From: Flavobacterium cutihirudinis
GTDB taxonomy: Bacteria; Bacteroidota; Bacteroidia; Flavobacteriales; Flavobacteriaceae
Length of the DNA: 64,000 nt
Direction: 5' to 3'
Assembly: GCF_003385895.1 (NCBI RefSeq)
Contig: NZ_QRDQ01000008.1
Span: forward strand, 427,839-491,838
Made by a program: the position numbers and the translations under genes. Position 1 is the stretch's first letter, and each line of letters starts with the position of its first letter. Shown one piece after another: positions 51,020 through 63,000 of the stretch. The notes beneath the pieces were generated by a model. That model saw only the letters and a list, made by a program, of their open reading frames with translations. It did not search any database and was not told the origin of the DNA.

Positions 51020-54000
51020 TTATCTGTATAAAGTGAAATGTCCAACAAACTCTCTCGCATCTTTCTCGTCATTTAGTTTAAGAACATACCAGTAATCTCC
51101 AGTAGGTAGTTCGGCACCATTGTATTTACCGTCCCATTTTTCTCCTACGTGATACTTAGCAACAACTCTACCATATCTGTCGAAAATATCAAAAGTCAAA
51201 TCTTTGTATGCCAATGCTCCACAGTCCGGACCGATTGTATCGTGATCTCCGTCGCCGTTTGGTGTAAAGAAATTCGCGAAACAAATGTCAACAAAATCTC
51301 CAGGCACTTGCAATTTGAATTCGCAACCGTTATTATCTCTAACAATTACATCATAACGACCATCTTTATAGATTCTATATGTACTAGAAGATCCAAACGC
51401 TTCATTATTGAAACTGTATGTATATGGACGAACACCTCCAGAAGCTTTCACTTCGATAATGTTCATTTCTTTACTTACTACCGGTACCGCTGTTAATTCT
51501 TCAACGGCATCAACATGAACTTCATTTGTAGATCTAGTACAGCCTTCTAAAGCCATTTGAACACTATAATCTCCCGTAACAAGATTCTTAAATGTACCAT
51601 CTCCTGTTTGAACGGTAGTCGTTGCCTGACCATCTTTGAATAAAGTATAAACTATAGTTGCTTTTCTTGTAGCATCGATAGTATTGTCAACTTCAACCAC
51701 TAGTGAATTCACTGGATGATCATCTAAACAATCATAAAACACCTCGGCTGTTGCAGTTAACTTAACAGGATCTGGTAGTCTTATTGTTGCTCCATTCTCA
51801 CAACCATTTGCATCTTTAACCATCACTTCATAATCAACCGCTCCAGAAAGACCGTCGAAAATAAATTTATCGCCATCAATATCCGGACCTCTGTAGTCTA
51901 GTGTAACACCATTTCCTTTTATACTTGCAGTATAAGGTGCTGTACCTCCTTCAGCTTTTACAACGGCCATTCCGTTTTTATCATCAAAGCAATATTCCGG
52001 AATCTGATCAGCAACGATTTCAGTAACAAGAATCTCATCAGGCTCAGTAATCAAGATTTTTTTCTCTTGAACATTACAGCTGTTTTCGTCCATTACTAAA
52101 ATATCATACTCTCCAGGTTTTAAGTTTGTAAACACATGTCCACCGGCAGTATTTCCTTCGAAGAACTGATCCATATTTGGAGAAATTGCATATAAAATTT
52201 TTCCAGTTCCTCCAGAAGCAGTGATCTCAATTTTACCATTATTGAAACCATTACAAGTAATTGCAACAGGATTTGCCGTAGCTATTAATGGCGCAGTTGG
52301 CTGAGTAATTTCAATTACAGCTGAATCGAACTGACAATCTCCACTATCAACACGAACAATGTATTTACCTGCTGGAAGTAATTCAAAATATCCACTAAGC
52401 TGACCAGGTCTAACCTCGTTTTTCTGATCATCTAATAATGTGTAGATATAATCTCCAAGACCTCCTATAGCCGATGCATCAATTCTTCCAGACGGATCAT
52501 CTTTACAATAAACCATATCAACATCAATAGTTTCTAATGCTAAAGGTGTAAGCGGGTTAATTGAAATGTTATTAGAAATTGTACTAATACATCCTTTTGA
52601 ATCACGTACATAATACTGGTGATCTCCTAATCCTACAGTAATTATTGTACTAGATGCAAATGATCCTAATACTGTTGCAAAATTAGCATCGGTACTGTAT
52701 TCGTAAGGACCTGTTCCGCCTACCGCGCTTAATTTAAGCGTTGCAGCATTTTTACATGTTAATCTAGTATTCAGAGCTAATAACGGTTCAACTTTACTTG
52801 GCTCATCGATTACTATATCTGCAGTTGGCTGAGACGCACAGTTAAGTCCATCAACAACAGTTACAGAGTAAGTTCCTGCTCCTAAATTAGAGAATACAGG
52901 TGAAGGCTGAGGCGCAGATGAAATAACTGGATTCGTTGATAAATAATTCAGGATATAAGAATAATTCGTACCCTGACCTCCTGTTGGAAGATCAACTGTT
53001 ATTTGACCCGTTGTGTCTCCATTACAAACTAGTGTACTTACTGTAGCACTTGCTGTAACCAAAATTGGATCTGGATTCTTCAATTGAACAGTTTTCACGT
53101 CAACGCAACCGTTAAGATCTTTAACTCTTACTGTATAAGTTCCTGGAGTTAAATTCTCAAAATAAGTTTGATCAGAATATGTAACGCTAATTGGTCCTGA
53201 TAACTCGAATTTATAACTTCCTGGCCATCCGCCTACAGCACTTAATGAAATTGTACCGTCGTTTCCTGGATTACAAGAAATTGGTGTATGAATTTCTGTT
53301 AATACTAATGCCGCTGAAGGCTGTTCGATTGCAAAACTTGTTTCAACCTCACAAGCTGGTAAACCAACTAATTTCGCTTTTACCGTATAAGTTCCTTCCG
53401 GTAAATTTGGAATATTGATTGTAGCAGTTGTTGTTCTTCCAGCTAAATTAACTGGTCCTGAAATTGTATAGTCAAAAGGTCCTGCATCGTTAGTAGGATC
53501 AGTTTGATTATCAACAAAAGTCAAGTCAACACTTCCTGTTGGAGTTCCAAAACAACTAACATTTTTCAAGTTTTCTGCTACAATACTAAATGTATTTGGA
53601 TTGTTTACGTAATGTATTTTGCTCAATACACAACCTGTTATAGGATTTGTAACCGTAACAGCATAATTTCCAATAGTTAATCCAGTGAAAATTCCATCGT
53701 TATTAGTAACGTCATAAGTACTTCCGGCAGTAATTCCTTTCAAATTATACTCCAATACAGGCATTGGTACTGTCGTTCCAACCATGACAACGTTTACTTT
53801 AATATCTTCATCATTTATACAAGTAATTGCTTTAGTAACCGTTATTGCAGACGGCATTCCAAATTCAATTCCAACAAATGGTTTAATTGTCGCAGTTGTT
53901 GTACCTACACATCCGTTTGTATCGTAAACATTGATTACATAAGATCCTCCAAGTAAATCAGTTTCTGTATAAACAGGACTATCATTACTTTGAACTGGTA

Positions 54001-57000
54001 CAGGATTTCCGTTTCTAATGAATTCATAGATCTTATATGAATTAGAACCACCAGATGGTAAACTTACTGTAATTGTTGCATCATTTGTTCCGTTACCAGT
54101 CGTACAACCGTATTCAGCAACTGTTGGATTTGCAACTACAATTGGTAATTTATCTCCAATAGCTACTAATCTTGAAACAGGACATCCTTTTCCTGAAGTT
54201 ACAGTTATAGTATAAGTACCAACAGGAAGGTTTTTAAACACATTACCTGTCAACGTTCCTGCTGCCGGGCTAATACTATATGTATAAACCGGGTTGTTAT
54301 TTACAGTTAATGTCTGATCAGCCATTTTTACTGTAACAGTACCATCAGAATATCCATTACAAGTAATATTTGTCTTTTCTAATGTGAAATCGATAGCCTG
54401 ATTTGGTGTTTCGATAACTACACGAACTGATTTTGTACAACCTGTACCTTTATCTTTAACAGTAAATGTATACGTGTTAGGAACCAGACCTGTAAAGATC
54501 GGAGAAGGTCCGTAATTAACACCATCTTTACTGAATTCATAACTTGGTGTTACTGTTCCTCCAGAAGGTTTTAATGTTACAACTCCTTGGTTTCCAAGAC
54601 AAATTGGTGTTGTTGTAAGTTCATAATCTAATTTTAAAGGCTCTAAAATAGTCACCGTAGTTGATACAGGACATAGATTTGCATCACGTACTGTTACTGT
54701 ATGTTGACCAGTGTTATTCACTTTTAATACATTAGAGTTTTGGAAACTATTTCCATCAACACTATATTCTAAAGCTTTCGCCGGGTCAAATCCAGTTGCT
54801 GTAACCGTAATATCATAAGTTCCATTTGAACTAGGACATTGTGTCGCTATTGCGCTTACAATATTTGGCAATGGATCTGTAATAATAGTAACTGGTATAG
54901 AAGTTTCACAACCATGAGAATCTTTAGCCCAAATTACCCAAGTGAATGCTTTGTCTAAAACTGCAGTATCACTATTTCCATACACTTTTGGATCACCTGC
55001 TTTAACAAATGCATATGTATAACCTGGAGTACCATCAAGCGCTGTAGCAGTAATTTCTGCACCTTTGTTGCAATTTGCATTTTTATTTGTTGCATAATTT
55101 ACTCTAAGTGCGTTAGGTTCTGGAACAAAAACAGAGAAAGTAGATACGCAATCAGTTGCGTTGTCTTTCACATCTATTTTGTAAGTACCTGTTACAAGAT
55201 TTGTTAATTCAAATTTATTCGTTCCAACAGGAGTGATTGTTCCTACTCCTGTAACACCAGAAATAGTATGTGTAAATCCTGAAGTTCCGATTGAAGAAAC
55301 AGTGAATGTAACTTTTCCATTCGCTTCACCTTTACAAGCAACGCCAGCAACCAATTGGCCATCAGCCAAAATATTTATTCTCTTAGGCACTGTAAACAGA
55401 TCCACGAAAGTACATCCGTTGCTGTCTTCAACCTTGAAAGTATAATCACCTGGAAGTAATCCTGGGAAACTTGCCGCCGATGCAGAACCTGGTGTCGTTA
55501 TAGGTCCAAACAATGTATTAGATGTGGTTGTGTTTGTACCAACAATTGTGAAAGTCAACTGACCAACTCCATTTGTTGCTCTTACTGTTACCGTACTACT
55601 AACATCCTCTCCTGCTTTACAAGTGATTGTGCTTGCGCTGAAATCTAATTTGTTTGGTTTGTTCAATGGGTTAACATCAACTGTCTGACCACCTGTTTCA
55701 CATCCATTCGCATCCTTAACGGTGTAAGTTATTGTCTGAACGGTTCCGTCATTTTCTACTGTATAAGTATTATCAGTTGTATAACCCTCATTATTGAAGT
55801 TATAGTAATAACCTGTCCCACTTCCTGTTTTTGTACCGCCATTAGCCACGACAGTGATTACTGTTGAAGTACTACATGTAGTATTTCTTGGCAATGGATC
55901 TGCTGCTGCAGTCAATAATGCAGGCTCATTAATATCCGTTGTTGTAACAAGTGAAACACAACCTTTCTTATCTGTAACAGTGATTTCATAAGTACCCGCT
56001 GGTAAATTAGTGAATACATTATCAGATGTCTGGATCTTAGAAGCTAAAGGTGTTGGTAATGTTCTCGTTACTGTATAAGTAAACGGTTCCAAACCAGCTG
56101 TCGCACTCAAATTGATTTTCATAGTAGCTGTTCCGCCATTACACAATATAGACTGTGTGACTGGTGTAGAAACAATTACTGCCGGTGTAGGTGTATTAAC
56201 AGTCACTTTCGTTGTTGTTACACTACAAGATGCAGGATTGCTGTCTGTAATTACAAATGTGTAATCACCAGCTGTAGCAACCGATACAGTAAAACTGTTT
56301 CCTGGAACTGTAGGAACTGTTGTTAAACCACCAACTGGAGTTGGTCCCAAATACATCTGGTATTTATATGGCGCAACACCATCTTTAATCTCAACATAGA
56401 TAGAGGCATCAGTTGTTCCTGTACAATATAGATCCTTTTTAAGATCAGCAGTCGCTCGTAATTGTTTCTCAATAATATAATCAACAAAAGCCTCACAACC
56501 GTTATTGTCTCTAACTCCTAATCTATATTTACCAGGACCTGTCAACGTAGCAGTTGATGTCGTCAAATCTGAACCGTTTAATGTGTAGCTTTTCGCTCCT
56601 CCATAAACAGTAGTCAATGCATTTAAATCAACAACTAGGTTTGTTCCTGTATAACATTGTGGTGCAGGTGGCAAAATCGATGGTGGTGCATCGTGAGTCA
56701 CTGATACCGTTTTAACAGCAATACAACCATTAGTATCTTTTACATAAACATCCCATGATAAATCAGTCAAATTAGTGTCTACCTTAAGTGTAGGACTATC
56801 CAAGTATGAACTTGCAGAAGGCGCTGTAGTAGTTGCCTTAACAACTGCATAAGAATAAATTCCTGTACCACCAAGAACACCGCTTATTGTGATATTTGAC
56901 TCGTCACGAGAACAGAATACTTTAGTCGAAACTGTATTAAATGTTATAGCTGCAGGAACTGTAAATTTAACAGTAGCATCTTTAGGACAATCTGTTCCAA

Positions 57001-60000
57001 GGTCTTTAATAGAAACCGTATAAGTTCCTGCTGAAGAAATATTGTCTAAAGTAATCACGTTTCCAGCAACACTGTACGGAACAGCAGGTGTTACACCAAC
57101 CACTGTAAATCCAGATGTACTAACGTTTGATACTGTAAATGTTGCTTTTCCATTATTAGATATTCCATTAACTGGGTTACATGAAATATCATTTACTAAT
57201 TGTGCATCTAAAGCTAAGTTTACCAATTTAGGCACTGTGAACAGATCTACAAAAGTACATCCGTTGCTGTCTTCAACCTGGAAAGTATAATCGCCAGGAA
57301 GTAATCCAGGGAAACTTGCCGCTACTGAAGAATCCGGTGTCGTTTTAGGACCAAACAATGTATTAGATGTCGTTGTATTTGTACCAACTATTGTGAAAGT
57401 CAACTGACCAACTCCATTTCTTGCTCTTACTGTTACCGTACTAACATCTTCGCCAGCTTTACAAGTGATTGTGCTTGCGCTGAAATCTAATTTGTTTGGT
57501 TTGTTCAATGGGTAAACGTCAACTGTCTGACCACCTGTTTCACATCCATTCGCATCCTTAACGGTGTAAGTTATTGTCTGAACGGTTCCGTCATTTTCTA
57601 CTGTATAAGTGTTATCAGTTGTATAACCCTCATTATTGAAGTTATAGTAATAACCTGTCCCACTTCCTGTTTTTGTACCGCCATTAGCCACGACAGTGAT
57701 TACTGTTGAAGTACTACATGTAGTATTTCTTGGCAATGGATCTGCTGCTGCAGTCAATAATGCAGGCTCATTAATATCCGTTGTTGTCACAAGTGAAACA
57801 CAACCTTTCTTATCCGTAACAGTGATTTCATAAGTACCCGCTGGTAAATTAGTGAATACATTATCAGATGTCTGGATCTTAGAAGCTAAAGGTGTTGGTA
57901 ATGTTCTCGTTACTGTATAAGTAAACGGTTCCAAACCAGCTGTCGCACTCAAATTGATTTTCATAGTAGCTGTTCCGCCATTACACAATATAGACTGTGT
58001 GACTGGTGTAGAAACAATTACTGCCGGTGTAGGTGTATTAACAGTCACTTTCGTTGTTGTTACACTACAAGATGCAGCATTGCTGTCTGTAATTACAAAT
58101 GTGTAATCACCAGCTGTAGCAACCGATACAGTAAAACTGTTTCCTGGAACTGTAGGAACTGTTGTTAAACCACCAACCGGAGCTGCTCCCAAATACATCT
58201 GGTATTTATATGGCGCAACACCATCTTTAATCTCAACATAGATAGAGGCATCAGTTGTTCCTGTACAATATAAATCTTTTTTAAGATCAGCAGTTGCTCG
58301 TAATTGTTTCTCAATAATATAATCAACAAAAGCCTCACAACCGTTATTGTCTCTAACTCCTAATCTATATTTACCAGGACCTGTCAACGTAGCAGTTGAT
58401 GTTGTCAAATCTGAACCGTTTAATGTGTAACTTTTCGGCCCTCCATGTACGGTCGTCAATGCATTCAAATCAACGATTAGGTTTGTTCCTTCATAACATT
58501 GTGGTGCAGGAGCAATAATCGTTGGTGCAACATCTTTAGTAATCGTAACATTGACAACTTCAGTACAATTATTACCATCTTTTACATATACGTCAACACT
58601 CCAAGTTGTTACAGCTCCAACTGTTACAGCGTTTGTCAACAATGCGGTATCTACTTTTGTATTACTACTAAATACTGTTGGAAGTGTAACTGTTCCGCCT
58701 TCTTGGAAAGCAAATTCATAATTACCTGCCCCACCTACCGGAGTAACCGTGATAGTACTTATTGGTTTATAACAACTTACATTAGAAGCTGTTGCTGTAA
58801 TAGCCAACGCTACCAGAGGTTCGTTAATAGTAACTGATTTACTGCTTTGACATTTTGTTGTATTGTCTTCGATTGTAACAGTATAAGTTCTAGCTGTTAG
58901 ATTAGGCAAAGTGATAACATCTCCCGCTATTGTATAAGGAACAGAAGGCGATACATTAGTTACATTATAACCTGCTGCTGAAACCCCTGTCACGGTAAAT
59001 ACTGCTTTACCTGTAGCTGCGCCAACACATTTTACATCTGTTGCAATGGCATCATGCAATTCGATAGGAATTAAAGCAGGAATTCTAACCAACTCCTCAT
59101 CTGTACAACCATTATTGTCTGTTACACGGAATAAATATTCACCAGCATCAAGAGAAGTAAATATGTCATTATCTACCTGAGAAGGAATAACTGCTCCATT
59201 AGAAGCATACACAACAGAATATGTAAATGGTCCAACACCATTACCTCTGTGTAAATTCACTGTACTTTTCTCATTTCCAAGCTGACAATCGATAACTGTT
59301 TTAGTTGGTACCATTGTTGGCGGAACTAATACATCAATCGTCTCAGTTTGCATAACTGATGTACATTTATTAGCGTCTCTTACAATAATATCGTAAGGAC
59401 CAGCGATACTCGTTTTAAAAATGTTATTTCCAGAAAAATGTCCTCCGTTATCGAAACTGTATTCTAAAGCACCTGTTCCACCTGAAGCTGTAACTGTGAT
59501 AGTTGCTTCATTTGTACTATTACTTGCGCCACATGTTAATTGGCTAATATCAACCTTAGTAATAATAACTGGTGAAGGATCAGTAAGCGTTGCTGTAATA
59601 GATACTTCACAATGATTAGCATCTCTAACGTAGTAAGTAACTGTTCCATCCGCTGCAGATTGAGTAAATGTATCATTAGTACTATAAGTACCAGCTGCTC
59701 CTTTTTTATATTCAAAATTACCTTTTCCTCCAGTAGCAGAAACTACGACTTTACCATTATTACCAATACATAACGGTTGAGTTTCAGCAACAGCTGGTGT
59801 AATAGTATTTAACGGAGCGATTTTTACATCGATCGTTTCAGTACAGTTTCCGTCATTTACCTCGAAAGTATAATCTCCAGAAGCTAAACCAGTAAAGATA
59901 CCACTTGTAGCTCCTGTTACATTAGTAGTTGGACCGGCCTTAATTGTATATGCATAAGTTCCTGAGCCACCGTCAGCTGCAACAGTTACTTCTGCATTTG

Positions 60001-63000
60001 CGCCCGTTGTATAACAATCCAATGGTTTATTTAAAGGATTCTTAATTGTCAATACATCATTAATTACATAAGTAGTAGAAGAAACACAACCATTACCGTC
60101 TTTTAAATTTAATGTATAAGTCCCTGGAAGCAGGCTAAAATTAGCGGCGCTTTTGTAAGCACCGATTGCCGCTCCTTTGTCTACGCTGTACGTTACTGGA
60201 CCCACAATCGCCGCAGTATTTCCAGTAATAGTTAAAGCAATTGGAGTTCCTGTGTAACAAACTGCTGCTGGTACATCAATTACCGGTGCAACATCCAAAG
60301 GAACATTAACATCCGCTTTCTTAATACAACCATAAGCATCTTTTACATAAACATCATAATCTCCAGAATCTACTGTAAAAGTGTTAACACCAGCAAATGC
60401 CGTAGGCTCAGGATCTCCATCATCAACGATTGCATATGTGTAAGGACTTGTTCCGTCTATACCAGATGCCGTAATCGTACCTGCTACCTTACATGTATTA
60501 TCGTTTTTAGTCTTAGTTGCAATTATTTTTAACTCATTAATTGATTCTGTAATACTAAATGGAACTGTTGTAACCGCACAACCAGCATTTGGGCCAGAAG
60601 TCTCAGTTATTAATACATAATAAGTACCATATTTCAATCCTGGTGTAAAACCAAAATCATCTACATCTAATACTCCATTTACTGAACCTACTTTAGCAGG
60701 AACAGTACCATTATCAGAAATTCCAGTTGATACCCTTGTTGCTGAATCAAAAATTTCGTAAGAGACATCAACATCAGTACTATATATATTTTCAATGTGT
60801 AAATCCACTGAACCATTATCATCATCTTTACACTTAATTGGAACAGCTTTTCCTGTAGCTGTTAAAGTAGAATTACTTGGTATTGTGTTTTTAAACGTTT
60901 CATAATAATAACAATTTGTTCCTTTATCATACACAATAAAAGTATATGTTACTCCAGGTATAAGGTTATTGAAAAAAGCATTCTTACTTACATTTGGAGT
61001 TACTTCCGGAATCCATCTAGGATCACCAACAGCGTATTCAATTCCAGGTGTATATAATGCAAAATAGAATGGTCCTGTACCTGTAAAGGCAGTTGTTATC
61101 TTAACTTCAGCACTACCAAGGCTTCCACAAACTGGTGGAGTTGCAGATACTGTAAGTCCTAGACCTCCAGGTGGCTGAGCAATTAGAATGTCTTTTTCAA
61201 TCCAAGGACATCCATTAGCATCCGTTACAACGATCTGGTATAAACCAAAATCAATAATATCAAAAGTTTCACTACTTAATCCGTCTACTCCCAGTCTTTC
61301 TTCATAATAAGCAGAATTATTCGTTACATATACATTGTAAGGTCCTGTTCCACCTGAAATTTGAGTAATTTCAATTCTTCCTTTAGTTTTTCCAGAATTA
61401 CCAAGATTACAAGTAATATTTGTTGGTATATATGTAACGCTTATTGGGGTTGGTTCTTTTATTTCAATTTCATCTGTTTTAAAACAACCTCTAGAATCGG
61501 TAAGCGTTACCACGTAGAAACCAGCTGGTAATCCAGAAGTTTGCGTACCAAAATCTTTTGTTAATGATAAATGTGTAGCGTCAGCATATTGCTTCACATT
61601 AATATCAAAAGGACCAGTTCCCTGACTATTGTTGTAAGTAACTGTAATTTCAGCATCTGATTGACCATTACATAAAATTGGCTTAGCCAAAAGAGTTTTG
61701 TTTAAAACTAACGTTTGTGTTGGCGTTACTTCTACAGGAGCTGTCGTAAAAGTACAAGTTTTACTGTCCTTAATTTCGAAAGTATAACTACCCTGAGTAG
61801 CAAAAGTTTCTGTGAACGTTGCTGTACTGCTAGTTTTTAAAGCTCCAAAAGCTGTTCCTCCGTTATAAATCTGATAAGAAAATGGTCCAACGCCATTTGT
61901 AATAGTCACATCTATTATTGCATCTTGCGGAGCTGTACAAGTAATGTCCTTTCTTAATTCTGCACCTGCAATTAATTGCTTATCAACAACATAAGATACT
62001 GTCACAGGCGGACAATTATTACCATCAATTACGCCTAATATATAAGTACCAGGTGCATTAATTTTATAAGTATTACCAGAAATACTCGCTCCATTTACCG
62101 TGTATTTAAGAGTACCAACTCCCCCACTTCCTGAAAGTGTAATTGTAAACGGACCTGTAAAACACTGTGCAGCCGGGGCACTGATAGATGGCAATGCATC
62201 TTTTGCAACCGTAACATCATAGATTTTTTTGCTACAGTTATTTGCATCCAAAACATAAACATCCCAATCTGGAGTTGCAGGATCTAGATTACCTACATTA
62301 GTGTCTAAGTAATTTGCTGCAGTTGGAGTTACACCATTTGCAACAAAAGCATATTTATAAGGAGCTTTTCCTCCTGTAGCAGTTACTGTAACTGTAGCAG
62401 TAGGTTTATTACAATTTGCATTAACATCTGTATTTGATAACAAAGCTAGATCTGCGCTTTGTGTAATAGTAAATGGAACATCTTTAAAACACTCTGTACC
62501 AGTATCAGTCACTCTCAAATTATATGCGCCGGCAACTAATCCTGTAACATCTACAGTACTTCCTGTAGCTAAAACAGTTCCAGTTCCAGAAGTTAAAGCA
62601 GCTGTATATGAAGTCGAATTTGTAACTGTAATTTTTGCGCTTCCAGTTGGGTTACCGTAGCATAATACATTAACCTGAGATAACCAGCTCGCATTTATAT
62701 TAACTCTTCCAGGAATAGTCAAATCAAATGTATCACTACAGAAATTATCATCTGTTACTTTAAATAGATATGTACCGGCAGTTAAACCTGTAAAAATACC
62801 ATTAGATGCACCTGTTGCATTTTTAACTGGTCCTGAAACAATAGAATAAACTTTTGTTCCTGTTCCTCCAGTTGCAACTATTGTCGCGGTACTTGTATCT
62901 TCTCCAGTTTTACAAGTAATAATCGAAGGAGTTACAGACGTAATTACTGGTGGATTTAAAGTATTAACCACCACATCTGCAAGATCCTGTGTACAATTAT

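Noticed and set aside
58499..58837. Plus-strand open frame opposite the adhesin
   Set aside because: Low-complexity antisense shadow of the repetitive gene; composition (Cys/Ser/Asn-rich) mirrors the coding repeats.
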